Part shown: positions 48,150-60,170 of the stretch, one piece after another
Position numbering within the stretch: the first letter of the stretch is position 1
Layout of the letters: the number at the start of each line of letters is the position of its first letter
Source of the DNA: Diphasiastrum complanatum
Lineage: Eukaryota > Streptophyta > Lycopodiopsida > Lycopodiales > Lycopodiaceae
DNA: 64,000 nt
Direction of reading: 5' to 3'
Assembly: GCA_029204225.1 (NCBI GenBank)
Contig: CM055113.1
Span: forward strand, 31,604,383 to 31,668,382
The notes under the pieces: model-generated
The model's database searches: none
The model's input: only the letters and a program-made list of their open reading frames with translations
Told to the model about the DNA's origin: nothing
Translations under genes and position numbers: made by a program

Positions 48150-48537
48150 ATATCAGGACTGGCCGGTCAGCTATGCGGATCTCACGGAAATGGCCACAGT
48201 TTGGGGTTCATCAAGACAACTGTTGTGCAAGGTGCTGCCGACAGTGTAAGCACGGGTGTGTCCACAGTCGGGGTGGTCGACAGAACGGGGGACTTGATGA
48301 GTCAAAGTGTTGCCCTTGAGGTGTAAGCACGGTCAGTTCTCGCGGTTCGGGCCTGGCGCTGTCTGCACGTAGGACGGATGAGGCAAAGTGCTGCCTAGGT
48401 AGGTGAAAGCATAGTTTGTACCTTGTGGGGTGCGGGGCGACATATTCGAACTGTACGGGTTAACCATTGATACAGAGATGCTGCTCGAATTCGGGTGTAA
48501 AGCACAGGTGGTTAGCTGCCGGTGCGGGATAGCTAGA
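48150..48537 (+). repeat. Copy of the LARD-like element's 5' internal region
   Basis: Direct match to 37,755-38,150, starting in the decayed PBS (AATATCAGGACTGGCCGG) and ending at GGTGCGGGATAGCT. It is joined without spacer to copia RNase H coding sequence at about 48,537, so an open frame runs across the junction although the two halves come from different elements. Confidence 0.8.
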
Positions 48538-49020
48538 GTTGTTCAGTACATTAAAAGTACAAATAGGTATGGGATAACCTTCCGTAGTGATTCTAATTTT
48601 GAACTGCTTGCATATAGTGATGCCACTTGTGCTAGCAATAGAGATGACAGTAAGTATGTCTTTGGTGGATGTTTTGTGTTTTGCGGATCAATAGTAAACT
48701 GTGTATGCAAGAAGCAGACTTTGGTTGCTCAGTCCTCGTGTGAAGCAGAATATGTTGCTGCATCTGAAATTGCAAATGAGATAGTGTGGCTTCGAATGCC
48801 ATTGAACGAATTGAATGAACTACAAGTTCAGCCCACTATAATGTATATGGATAACCAAAGTGCAATCCACCTCACCGAGGATCCTATTTTTCACTCCAAA
48901 ACCAAGCACATTCCACTGAAGTACCAGCATATCAAAGATCTGATTCAGAAAAAGGAGTTGATGATTCAATATATTAAATTATCCGACATGATAACATATG
49001 TACTCACAAAGGCTCATTGA
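48537..49020 (+). pseudogene. Ty1/copia RNase H domain, 3' end of pol
   Basis: Reads RVVQYIKSTNRYGITF, then YSDATCAS, SSCEAEYVAASEIANEIVWL, MDNQSAI and KTKHIPLKYQHIKDLI. These are the RNase H blocks of copia pol, including the catalytic Asp of SDA, the Glu of CEAEY and the Asp of MDNQSA. It ends ...VLTKAH, TGA at 49,018-49,020. A polypurine tract (CAAGAGGGAGC) and an LTR start (TGTTGAAAATTTG at 49,077) follow at the normal spacing. RT and everything upstream are missing. Confidence 0.9.
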
Positions 49021-49076
49021 AAAATAGAGAATGTCAATGGGAATCAGATGAAAGTTTCCTCAGTTCAAGAGGGAGC

Positions 49077-50971
49077 TGTTGAAAATTTGTGAACTTCGGA
49101 AACCTTCGGGTTTTTTTGAAGCCGTCAGGAGATTCTCTCTCTTCTGTATTTTTGCAAAGCTTTCAGGACATTCTCTCTCTTTGACATTCTCTCTTCGCAT
49201 TTTTCGATCTCCAATGCTTCTCGCCTGGATTACCAACGAATTGGCTAAGTGAGTATACTACCACAACGATGTCAAGTCATTGTAGAACTAGGTTCTAAAG
49301 AACTGTTAAAGTTATATGAATTCATACTTACATTTCAGTTTGTGAATATAGCTTAGAATCAATTGATGTTTTCAATTGATGAAATGGAATTTAGACTTCA
49401 TGAGCCCAAATAATTAGCTCTATTTGATAGTTGATTATTAAGAGTAATGTTTCTGTCACTCAAGATAAAATATTTTATGATTTTGAGGAAAAAGTCTGGT
49501 TGGTAATAGTATTGGATACTCATTACTGAATTTCTCAAATCTTTAATATCTTATACGTTGTCTCTTGATAATTTCCTAATTTAAAGTATGGTTCTTTTAA
49601 AAGGGGGAGAAGATAATGATAGGAATATCATGGGATCAACTAGTTGCATAGATTTCTTTGGTGGAATCCAGTTTGTGTGCAATGGTGGAACTATCCAGTG
49701 GGAATAGAGGAAATCTCTAGTGATCGTTTTGAATAATCTGGAACTAGAGGAGTTTTGGGGATAATGAGCTGTGAGACATTCATGAATATGAGAAGTGTTG
49801 GTAAAGATTAAATTAAGGTTCACTGATTGGCTACCAAGTACCATTTAGTTATGGATTAGACCAGTGGAATAAAGTTTTAATATTAATCTTATGTCCAAAG
49901 ATGTTTGTACAAACCAAGATTAATATTAATTTGGTTTGTACACTAAGATCTGGATGAAGAAATTGGTAAACGTATGAAGGTTGGAAAACTTGTGATGTGG
50001 AATTATTCACTTCAAAGATTTTCCAGATATATTATTTACTCAAGAGAAATATAATCTTCTGTAGCTGAGTTACAAGAAGGACATATGTGTTTATGTACTG
50101 GGTCGTAGTGAGATTTTTCTCATATGTGCACAATTAATCTTGTCTGGATCTACTATGTATTCCTGGTTGCTAAGGTTATCTGGTGCACTTAATCTAGTCA
50201 TTGAACATAGACATATGATCAAGTATTGTGTTTGACAACTACTTGCAAAGTTAACAAATCTATTCTAATAGATCTATAGGTGAACTTAAAAGTGATTTGG
50301 ATATGGATCTAAATGTGGTGTTGTAGTACAATTAAGAGCTGCACCTAGACATTCAAAATTTCTAAATCATGGGCAATTTACTTAAATAGTTGATTTACTC
50401 CTGTGGAAGTTAATTGGTAAAAATGGACAGTGTGAAGAGAATTCAACGAAAACTATTTGTTTGTGTGTATTGCTTGTAAGACACATAATTTATGAGTCAT
50501 TTGGATTCATCAATAAATTGTGTGCATAGGATATACAGAATTCTTGGGTGTATATTTCTCAGTGTGGAAATAACTCAATTCATTAGTGATTGTATTCCAG
50601 AGCGCTCAATTGGATACCGGATTCTAATGGTTCCAAGAATGGTAAACTGAATTTTGAAATTTAGCAGAACTTTGCAATCTTTGGATGTTGTTCTAGGTGA
50701 TTGTATGAAGTTTATGTAGTTTAAAGATGGATGTTCTATTTGTCTTTAAATTCTTGGTTGATTGTAGAATTTGAAACTCATAATCTGATTAAGAATCGGT
50801 TTGGAAGAAATTCTTGGAATCCAGTGATTTTCCTTGTGGAAAAGATTTCAGAATGATTCTTATATTTCTTGAGTTGTATGTTGTGCATATATTCCAGTAT
50901 TTTTCTAATGATTAAAAGTATGGTTTTGGAATCCTGTAATTATGATTACCGAATCATAAAATTTTAAATGT
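49077..50971 (+). other. Copia 3' LTR start and following AT-rich DNA
   Basis: LTR begins TGTTGAAAATTTG directly after the polypurine tract. Its 3' end is not identifiable because no partner LTR is in the window. A second purine-rich tract (AAAAGGGGGAGAAGATAATGA, about 49,598) might mark another decayed retroelement end. No coding domain to 50,971, where CACTA homology begins. Confidence 0.5.
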
Positions 50972-51540
50972 TTTTGAAAATATTAATGATGTTACTAATA
51001 ATCTTCCAACAGGAGTAGACCATTTGTTTGAAAGAATTAGACCGCTAGATGAGTGTGGAAGTGACGCAAATGATCAAGACGATGAACTAGAGGCACCTAT
51101 GTCCATTTCAAGATGTATTTATGAACTACGTTTAGAACATGACTCAAATGAATGGCAAGATATCAATAATGACGTAAGTGAAGAATTGTCCCCAAGCGAC
51201 ACTAATTTTGAATGTCATTGGGCGATGTTCACTAACCGTTGCTGAAATGTGGGTGCCAAAAAATAATCTTTTGGATTTTTTTAGCAAACTTTCTCTAGCA
51301 TCGCCCAATGACATCTATTTAGTATCGCCCAAACTACAACTTCGCAGGGCGAAAATACTTTGTAATCGTCGCTAAATCTTGATAAAATGTCGCTGAAATA
51401 TTAAATAGTTGCCCATCGACAGACAATAATCACATAGCAAAATTTATAAAAGAAAATAATTGTCACCAAAATAGTCACGGAGCAACGTTTAATTTAGTCA
51501 AAATCAACGTCGCTAACTTTCGTCGCCTCTTTTTGTAGTA
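50972..51540 (+). mobile_element. CACTA element terminus, inverted relative to 10.56 kb
   Basis: The reverse complement aligns with 10,590-11,410, including CAACGTTTAATTTAGTCAAAA near the tip. It ends CTTTTTGTAGTA, lacking only the last GTG of the expected tip, and then AACGC. The open stretch 51,024-51,245 (LDECGSDANDQDDELEAP) is shared, frameshifted, with the left copy, so it was probably the C-terminus of an element protein. CGTCGCT-type subterminal motifs are present. Confidence 0.85.
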
Positions 51541-52258
51541 AACGCAAAATCTTTTGAAACGAGAAGTGGCGGAAGACTCTTTTTTTTTAAGATTTTAAGA
51601 TTTTTTTAAATTTTCATAAATTTTGAAACTTCGAATAGAAGAAAAAAAATGATTTGACCTCTGCTACATTTTGCAAAAAGTTAAAATTAAGATTGTGATG
51701 CAAGATATTTTTAAACCTTTAGGTTAATTTTGTTAAAATAATATAAACATTAGTTGTGATCAATTTGTTATTATGAAAAATAACTATTAAATTAAGTGAA
51801 TTCAAAATTTTAGAACATTATAATATATATATTTTTTAAATGCAATATATAATATCTTCATGTGATTTTAAAAGCTTGTTAAAAAAAATTCTTAATATCT
51901 TGGCATGTAAGAAAATGATTCAAGTCGAAAATTAAAAAAAAAATGTGTAACTAAGTAATATGAATAATTAGTAAGTTACTTAAAAAAATGATTCAAGTGC
52001 AAAATTCAAAATAGTTGTCTAACCAACCAATTTGAATAAATAGTAAACTTAAACAACACAAAGACGTTTAAAATTTAACAATTTTCAAAAATAATCAACC
52101 TTAGTTAAAATACTCATCCTTTTTAAAAGATAAAAAAAGTGTTCATTGTATAAAAAATTGTGAGAAAAATTTGTACACTATAGTCAAATTTTTTTGACCA
52201 GATCATTTGGGTCAGGACTAGTAGCCCTTACATGATTTACATCTACTTGAGCATTAGA
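51541..52258. other. AT-rich non-coding DNA
   Basis: Very AT-rich, with many A and T runs. Nothing coding or repeated seen. Confidence 0.45.
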
Positions 52259-52570
52259 CTATTCTTGTGTAATGACTTCTACTACAACATTGTAAGTTTG
52301 TTCAACCACCTCTGCTATGTCACCTTCATCACGTACAATGCCACTAGTAGGTGGTTGGGGTTCTTTACAAAGTGGAGCAACACTACTTTCAAAGGGGCCT
52401 AGTTTACTCACTTCTTGAAATTCGTCTAGCAAAACTGAAATTTTCATTAATCTCATTTCAATAAACCTTACCAAACTCTCATCTAGCTCTACAACAGTCA
52501 CATGTCTTCCTTTTTGGATGCACATGCACTGGTTGTCCCGCTTCCACTAAACAAATCCAAAATTTGTTGG
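52259..52570 (-). pseudogene. DNA N4/N6-methyltransferase-like fragment
   Basis: Minus-strand translation of about 52,563-52,520 gives ILDLFSGSGTTSACAS, the SAM-binding motif of N4-cytosine/N6-adenine DNA methyltransferases (pattern LD.F.GSGTT). One frame over, it continues CIQKGRHVTVVELDESLV...FIEMRL, as in the family's GR...(I/V)E-D...Y/F...A/RL segment. It then runs as an acidic tail to a stop at 52,259. A one-base shift separates the two parts, and the catalytic (D/N)PP(Y/W) motif is not found nearby, so this is a fragment. Plant TE-associated proteins with such a domain exist to my knowledge, but I cannot place this one. Confidence 0.45.
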
Positions 52571-52879
52571 ATTTATCTTCTCTACTCTCCTAAATCCCAT
52601 TTTAATCTGCCTCCATTCATGCTGCATTGTCACACAATTTGCATATTTATTTGCATAGGAATCTTTGTTGATGCTCTGATGTCGATTCTCTTCAACTCTT
52701 TGGTCTCAGATTTCTCTTTGGATTTCAAGGAAAAGGACATCCTACAAAATCTCAGATATCTTTTTATATTAATAAAAATCCAAGGTTACATAGATGAAAT
52801 CAGACGTACATCAGCCAAAATAAAACTTGATAGCCAATTCTAAGGCTAATGTTATTTAAAAACTCTGTAGTTTTTTTTG

Positions 52880-53290
52880 GGCGAACTGGGAGCCCTTTAG
52901 CATGGGCTACACTGGCCAAATTTGTGTCGTCACACTTTGATTTAATCATCTTCTCTTAGAAACCATACTAGTTATTGCATAAAACTTTGAAACTAGCTCG
53001 ATTTTGTGTGCTAAAAAATTGGCTAACAATGAGGCAGAGGGCATCAGGAAGTGCCGCGACGGTGGTGTGGCAGTGCTTAATATGCTCTGTAAGGGCATCA
53101 GAAGGCTTGTCTGACCCTGTTGACTAGGACCCCTTCGGCATGGGCTATATTGGCCAAATCTATGCTAGACTGGTCACACTTTGATCTAATCATCTTCTCT
53201 TAGAAACCATACTAGTTATTGCATAAAACTTTAAAAATTAGCTCGATTTTGTGTGCTAAAAAATCGACTAACACTTTGGCGACTTCCACT
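52880..53290. repeat. Direct duplication, about 230-base unit
   Basis: 52,890-53,035 and 53,120-53,280 share CATCTTCTCTTAGAAACCAT followed by ACTAGTTATTGCATAAAACT and AGCTCGATTTTGTGTGCTAA, with a few differences. A more distant relative lies at 44,770-44,930. Non-coding. Confidence 0.85.
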
Positions 53291-54814
53291 GGGGATGTGG
53301 TTCCCACATAACGGACCCAACAAAATTCTCCTTATAAGGATCTACTCAGACTCAGTACACTCCATTGTGTAATGCTTACTGCTGATTGTGAACATAGTTT
53401 AGAACCACTGGTTCATAATTCTCTTATCCATTAGGCATGGAGTCTAGTTCTCAACAACAATATCCAAGGCCATTGGTTAAGCCCTAGAATCAAATAGTGA
53501 CAGATCTTCATGGTACCTGCATTACATCCATCCCATGCATCTAGATTGGCTTATGCTCCCACTCCCATCTGATTTTCTATATGCCCATCTCAGATCCATG
53601 CATGTCGGGAATATGCTAATGCAATCTCTTTATAAGGCAATGGATAATGGATGTAGTTGATTTCGATCAGTGTCTAGAGGTGCCAATGAATGTACGTCTT
53701 TGTTCATGCATTTCCCAGAAAGGGGTTTCAAAGACTCACCCTCATCTCTCAATTTTTTTTTCATACATATATATATTTAGGTATATATATTTGATGAGAC
53801 GTTTTCAAGCTCTCAGAGGTATGACGACAAGGAGGGTCTGTTAACACTATGGATTTGTTAGGTTTCTAGATCCATGCTCTCTTTTAAGAACAGTCTGAAA
53901 GATTGTAAATGCAAAAATAAAATCATAGCACATGCGTTTTCACTGACAGGATCATAAAATAATTCATACTCAGACAAATGAATGAGTACAGTCCACCGTA
54001 CTCACTATCCCACTTGTAATGTTTTCAGTGTCCCCATTTTTTCTCTCTGACCCACCCTATGCTCATAAATTATGCACTCATGCCCTCAATTTGAAATAAA
54101 ATCGATGCTCATTTTTTTTTCCACAAAGTGTATCATGCATGTCATGGATCAGCTGGTATTAAAAAAGATGGTTCACACAATCCGTGCATATATGATGCAA
54201 GTGTCAAGTGAGCGTACTCACGGTTTTTTTCTTTTCTTTTTTCATATGTATTTCATATCTATTAATAGGCTCTTCTGCATACATCTGTCCTCAAACCTAT
54301 TATTTCTTTCCCAGAAGTATGCGTAAACTTGGTATCGAGACCATCTATAAAACTCGGATCTGCACCCTCTAAAAATTGATGTAAAAACATCTCGTTTAGG
54401 ACCTTCCTATCTTTGGCAAACTTTTCTCGAATCTTCAAATAACACTGTCTCAATTAATTTTGGACTCTATTAATACATTTGGACTTTTTTTTGGATTTGG
54501 CAGCTCCATGTTCCATCCGTCGCGGCAGATGGAACCTCTCGAAAAAAAAAATTTGAAAAAAAAATTTGTTTTTCTTTTTAATATGTGAGACTCCACCCAT
54601 CACGACAGGTGGACACCTCCCACACACCTTTAACATAGATATTATAATATATACAATGGTTTAATTGTACACCCCATGCATATTCATGAGGTGAGGGGAT
54701 GTATGGTGTGTGCACCTATACATCCTATTTTGACATACTTTTTTATTGTAAGTCTTTTTTTGTATGGGGAAGGTGCATCTTCTCATATATATCTCCCATA
54801 TATATGTACAAAAG
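53291..54814. other. Intergenic, no gene recognised
   Basis: No domain. A short inverted relation (CCATCCGTCGCGGCAGATGGA at 54,515 against CCCATCACGACAGGTGGACA at 54,597) suggests a small degenerate repeat pair. Contains T and A homopolymer runs. Confidence 0.4.
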
Positions 54815-54815
54815 A

Positions 54816-54819
<4 letters not shown>

Positions 54820-54883
<64 letters not shown>

Positions 54884-54915
54884 GTGCGCGCGCGCGCCCA
54901 CACACACACACACAC
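54820..54915. repeat. Compound microsatellite (CT)n-(CG)n-(CA)n
   Basis: A (CT)n run of about 30 units, then CGCGTGCGCGCGCGCG, then (CA)n. The alternating purine-pyrimidine middle is a candidate Z-DNA former. It directly precedes the telomere-like tract. Confidence 0.95.
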
Positions 54916-54919
54916 ATTA

Positions 54920-57775
54920 TATGCTAAGGGCCAACAAGTAAGGACCAAAGATTAAGGATTAAGGGTAAAGGGACAAGCCAAGGACTAAGGGTTAAAGTCC
55001 AAGGGAGAAGGGTTAGGGCTAACGACCAAAGACTAAGGAACAAAGGCCAAGGACCAAGGGCTGAGGATGAAGGGCCAATGGCCAATGGCGAAGGACAAAT
55101 GGCCAAGGGAGAAGGGTTTAGAGTTTAGGGCTTAAGGTTTAAGAATTTAGGATTTAGGTTTTAGGAAGGTTTAGGATATAGGGCTAAGGGCTTAGGGTTT
55201 AAGGTTTAGGGCTTAGGGTTTACAGTTAAGGGGCAAGGGTTTATGATTAGGGTTTAAGATTTCGGAATTAGGGCTTAGGGTTTAGGGCTAAGGGCTTAAG
55301 GTTTAGGATCTAGGGTTTATGGCTTAGGGTTTAGGGCTTAGGGTTAAGGTTTTAGTGTTTAGGGTTTACGGCCAAGGACCAAGGGCTAAGGATGAAGGGC
55401 GAATGGCCAATGGCGAAGGACAAATGACCAAAGGCTAAGGGCCAAGGGAGAAGGTTTCGGGGTTTAGGGCTAAGGTTTAAGAATTTAGGATTTAGGATTT
55501 AAAATTTAAGGTTAAGAATTTAGCGCTAAGGGCTTAAGGCTTAGGGTTTACAACTAAGGGGCAAGGGTTTAGGGTTTAGAGTTGAAGATTTATTGCTTAG
55601 GGCTTAGGGCTTAGGATTTAGGATTTAGAGCTAGAGGCTTAGGGTTTAGGGTCTAGGGTATATGGTTTAGGGCTTAGGGCTTAGGGTATAGGGTCTTTAG
55701 TGTTTAGGGTTTATGGTTAAGGGCCAAGGGTTTAGGATTTAGGATTTAATGGTTAGGGTTAAGGACCAAGGGTTTATGGTTTTTGGTTTAGGATGTAAAT
55801 TTTAGGGCTTAGAAATTATGGTTTAGAAATTAGGGTTTATAGTCTAGGGCCTAGAGTTTAGGGTTTAGGATTTAGGATTTAGGATTTAGGGCTAAGGGCT
55901 TAGGGTTTAGGGCTTAGAGTTTTGGATTTCGAGTTTAGGGTTTAGGGTTTAGGGTTTACGGTTTTAGTTTAGGGCTAAGGGCTTAGGGTTAAGGGCCAAT
56001 GGTTTAGGGTTTAGGATTTAGGGTTTAGGATTTAGATTTTAGGGTTTAAGATTTAGGGCTTAGGTTTAAAGACTTAGGGTTTAGGGCTAAGGGCTTAGGG
56101 TTTTGGGCTTAGGGTTTTGGGCATAGGATTTAGGGTTAAGGATTTAGGGTTTAGCTCTTAGGTCTAAAGGCTTAAGGTTTAGGGTTTAGGGTTTTGGGCT
56201 AAGTGCTTAGGGTTTAGAATTCAATGTTCAAAATTTAAAGTTTAGGGTTAATTGCCAAGGATTTAGGATTTAGGGTTAGGGTTTAGGATCTAGGGTTTAG
56301 GGCCAAGGGCTCCGAGTTAAGGTCGAAAGATCAAGGATCAAGGGTTTGGGGTTTAGGATTTAGAGCTAAGGTTTAAGGATTTAGGATTTAAGGTTTAGGA
56401 TTTAGGGCTAAGGGCCTAAGGCTTAGGGTTTAGCGCTTAGAGTTTACAACTAAGGGGCAAGGGTTTAGGGTTTAGAAATTATGATTGAGGGCTTAGGGTT
56501 TAGGGTTTAGGGTTTAGGGTTAAGGGCCAAGGGCTAAGAGTTAAGATCAAAGGACCAAGGATCAGGGGCTTAGGGTTTAGGATTGAGGGCTAAGGTTTAA
56601 GAATTTACGATTTAGGGTTTAGGGTTTAGGATTTAAGGTTTAGGATTAAGGGCTAAGGGCTTAGGGCTTAGGGTTTAGCGCTTAGGGTTTACAACTAAAG
56701 GGCACGTGTTTAGAGTTTAGGGATTAAGATTTAGGGCTTAGGGCTTAGGATTTAGGATTTAGGATTTAGGGCTAAGGGTTTAGTGTTTAGGATCTAGGGT
56801 ATAGGGTCTAGCGCTTAGGGCTTAGGGCTTAGGGCTTAGGGTATAGAGTTTAGGGTTTAGGTCTTAGGGCTTAGGATTAATGCTTTAGTATTTAGGGTTT
56901 ATGGTTAAGGGCCAATATTTAGGGTCTAGTGTTTAGGGTTAAGGACCAAGGATTTATAGGTTTGGGTTTAGGATGTAGATTTTAGGGCTTAGAGATTAGG
57001 GTTTACGGTTTGGTGCCTAGGGTTTAGGATTAAGTGTTTAGGATTTAGGATTTAGGGCTAAGGGCTTAAGGCTTAGGGCTTAGAGTTTTGGATTTCGAGT
57101 TTAGGATTTTAGATATAGGGTTTAGGGCTAAGGGCTTAGGGTTAAGGGCCAATGGTTTAGGGTTTAGAGTTTAGGATTTTGATTTTAGGGTTTAAGATTT
57201 AGGGTTTAGGTTTAAAGGCTTAGGGTTTGTGGGCTTAGAGTTTAGGGTTTAGGGTTTAGGATTTAGGGCTAAGTGCTTAGGGTTTAGGATTTAGTATTTA
57301 GGATTTAACGTTTAGGGTTAAGTGCCAAGGGTTTAGGTTTTAGGATTAGAGTTTAGGATTTAGGATTTAGGATTTAGGGTTTAGGGTTTAGGGTTTAGGG
57401 CCAAGGGCTAAGAGTTATGGTCGAAGGACCAAGGATCAAGGGTTTAGGGTTTAGGGCTAAGGGTTAAAGGTTAAGGGCCAAGGGCGAAGCACTAAGGGCC
57501 AATGGTCAAGGGTTTAGGGCTAAGGGTTAAAGGTTAAGGGCCAAGGGCGAAGCACTAAGGGCCAATGGTGAAAGGCCAAGGGCCCGTACGAAGGACGAAT
57601 GGCCAAGGGTTAAGGGCTAAAGGCAAAATATTAAAGGACAAATATTATGGAGACATAAGGACCAAGGGGTAAGAGCGAGGGGCCACGAGTTAAGTATCAG
57701 TGGCCAAGGGCCAAGGGAGAATGACTAAGGGACAAAAGCTAAGGGCTAAGGGCCAAGGGCCAAGGATCAAAATGG
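54920..57775 (+). repeat. Degenerate interstitial telomere-like tract
   Basis: About 2.85 kb composed almost wholly of TTTAGGG (Arabidopsis-type plant telomere) and one- or two-base variants such as TTTAGGA, CTTAGGG, CTAAGGG and CCAAGGG, all with the G-rich strand on plus. Perfect runs are short (for example TTTAGGGTTTAGGGTTTAGG near 55,936 and 57,386). Both edges are dominated by AAGGGCCAAGGG-type variants and the centre by TTTAGGG-like units. Longer segments are themselves duplicated: GGCCAAGGGCGAAGCACTAA at about 57,476 and 57,539; GCTTAGGGTTTACA about every 0.3-1.2 kb. Confidence 0.92.
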
Positions 57776-58080
57776 CAGGGAACGAGGCAACAGAGCAGGA
57801 AGAAGAGAATGAAGGGATGACAATACAAGAGATGCTACAAGGACCCAGAGAAAGGAGCCCACCGAAGAGATATGTAGACATGGGGCTCATAGGGCAAAAA
57901 CATGAGATTGGAGATACAATCAGAAAAACTGACACCTGGTCAGACGCCAAGGAGAGCACTAAGTGCAATCATTGGGAAGGAGCCATGAAAGAAAAACTGA
58001 AATCAATCCATGCAAATGAAGCATGGGAGCTAGTGGAATTGCCTCCATTCTCGCAAATGAGTTTTCAAGATAAAATATGC
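57776..58080 (+). pseudogene. Ty1/copia reverse transcriptase, N-terminal fragment
   Basis: Reads RSPPKRYVDM, then HWEGAMKEKLKSIHANEAWE and LVELPPF. This is the start of the copia RT domain (W..AM.EE..S...N.TWELV.LP.G). It ends within 20 codons of that motif and lacks all catalytic RT blocks. The open frame begins inside the telomere-like tract, with which it is joined without gap. Confidence 0.75.
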
Positions 58081-58814
58081 AGTAGATAGAGGAGTGGAAG
58101 AGTTAGGGGCTAGTGAACCAAATTTTTCTAGGATCTTGATGTGAAAAGGGAGTTGACCCTTTCTTGGCAAATGTATGCATGATGTGATATAATGATCGGA
58201 ACATTGTGTGGCGTTTACACTTTTTGCCATTGTAATTTGCATTGATCGTTCTATAATCATTTTGTCTTTTTGATGTGATAGAGTTGATTGATCTGACTAC
58301 GTAAGGTAAAATTAAAAGCTAGATTCTTTGTCCTTGTTCTAATCATTTCTTCACATACATAAGACCAAAAAAAAAATATATACAAGCAACAGCGGGAGCA
58401 TCATCCATAGGAGGACATGGCCATACAATGCTATAAACTAAGCAGAAGTGAAATAAGCCCACAACCCGGGCTAGGTATAACAGAAGAATTATAGAAAAAG
58501 TACCAGTGCCCACAACCCGGGCCAAGTGGGGAATATGTACTAGAATGGTGGAAATGTAAGTTGTTACTTTGTGTTCAAATGTGTTTTTTTGTGGGTTTCA
58601 TTTAGAGCTCATTTGGTTAAGTTATGAGCATTTTAGTGAAAATTATGGATCTATGGAGGCGGGATGCCACCCCGATGTCGGCCAAAATGAAGTAATCACT
58701 GTTTTTTGTTCGAGTCAATTCAGAGTTTGGAATACAATGATGGTGAAAAAACTGATTTTTTTGGTTATAGTCAGTTTTTGTCCACTAAAGCCGAGTTTCA
58801 TATCCCAGTACCCA
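58081..58814. other. Spacer before gypsy gag
   Basis: Non-coding. The phrase TGCCCACAACCCGGGC/GCCCACAACCCGGGC is repeated at 58,457 and 58,507. It probably includes the gypsy leader; no 5' LTR matching 61.9-62.7 kb is seen, so the element is truncated on this side. Confidence 0.4.
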
Positions 58815-60170
58815 ATGGACCAACATATAGATCCTGAAATCTCAGACGATTATCCATACGAGATAAGGTCCCCTACAGCTGAACAAATCAGACGTCATAG
58901 ATTCTACCGAATGCGGTCCCAACCCTATGAGCCATCCACAAACCCATTCGAAGAACAAGAACCTGATAGAGTCGAGTCTTCACGTGCCTGACCCCATTTT
59001 TCTGGTGTTGAGCCCTCACAAGTCCAAACCAACCCTAATGGAGTTCCTGCTACCCACGGAGCTCATCTTGAAAGACGTACATCCAAATTAGATCTACCCA
59101 AGTTTGACGGTAGTTCGGACCCTCAAAGATTTTTGCAAACCTTTGAGAATGCATGTGATGTGTATGGCAAAACATCTCTCGATACTATGGTCCAATTGTT
59201 TTCAATGACCATGATCGCTAAAGCACGTGATTGGTTTTTCAACCTTGATCGTGACGAAAAGACAGACTGGTCAAATTTGAAAGAGTCCTTTATCAAGCAT
59301 TTTAAGCCCTTTCGCTTGATCGAGAGCCCTTTTGTCAAATTGAATAACATCAAAATGATAAAAGATGAATGTGTACGAGACTATATCGAGCATTTCAAAC
59401 GCCTCAAAAGTCAAGTACAAGAACAACCCTCCGAACAGATGCTCATCATCTAGTTCTTAGTCGGCCTTCCAAGATGGATTAGATGCAAGCTTAAATCCAA
59501 TGATGAATATACGAGCCTAAAGTTAGCTATGTCTGATGCCATCAAGGAGGAAGATGAAGGATCAGATGTTGACAAATCCAGGGAAAGGCGAGCACCACGT
59601 GCTCATGTCCATGAGTCGAAGCCGATCGAGGACACTCGAGATCAGCTTTGAAAATCCAAGTTGGAGTTGCTTAATAAGCAACATCAACTACAGATGGAGA
59701 AAACTTCTCGATGAGTTTCAAGCTACCCTGAAGTCTATCCAAAGCAGTATGTCTGGTCAGTCAAACCATGCACAAGTACCTTATAGACGAAAAACAATAT
59801 GGTGCCCACACTGTCGGGCTACGCATCCTGTTGATGCTTGTCCTTCATATCCGCCTATCCAAACACATACAGTCCAACAATATGAAGCACAACTATCACA
59901 TTCTCGACATTCCTTGACTTATCTCGAATATCCACCAGAAAGTCCTAGAAACCATTAGCCATACAAGTTGGCTATGCCGTTATACAAGGGCCATTGCACA
60001 CCAGATGTTTCATCTGTGGTGAAACTGGCCACTTCATGGTTGATTGTCCAGTTAAGACCCAGTACCATGCTGAGTGTCCCGACTGTATCAGAAAACACAG
60101 TTTCAAATACTGTCCAAAGCAACCAACTAAGATCCTACCTGCTTGTCACGTTAGTTATAAATCACAATAG
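58815..60170 (+). pseudogene. Ty3/gypsy Gag with CCHC zinc knuckle
   Basis: One frame from ATG 58,815, interrupted by TGA at 58,989 and TAG at 59,451 and further stops. The retrotransposon Gag core is clear: LPKFDGSSDPQRFLQTFENA, ALARDW-type block (MIAKARDWFFNLD), WSNLKESFIKHFKP, and RDYIEHFKRLKSQV. A zinc knuckle RCFICGETGHFMVDCP at 60,003-60,050 (C-x2-C-x4-H-x4-C) lies in the same frame, preceded by a second Cys/His cluster (WCPHCRATHPVDACP, in a shifted frame near 59,801). The element's protease and RT are not found downstream. Confidence 0.85.

Noticed and set aside
51024-51375. Independent small acidic protein gene at 51.0 kb
   Set aside because: The same sequence, frameshifted, lies in the inverted CACTA terminus at 11.3 kb, so it is the tail of an element protein.
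54920-57775. True chromosome end (functional telomere)
   Set aside because: Repeats are degenerate with only short perfect runs, and unique sequence and retroelements continue on both sides.
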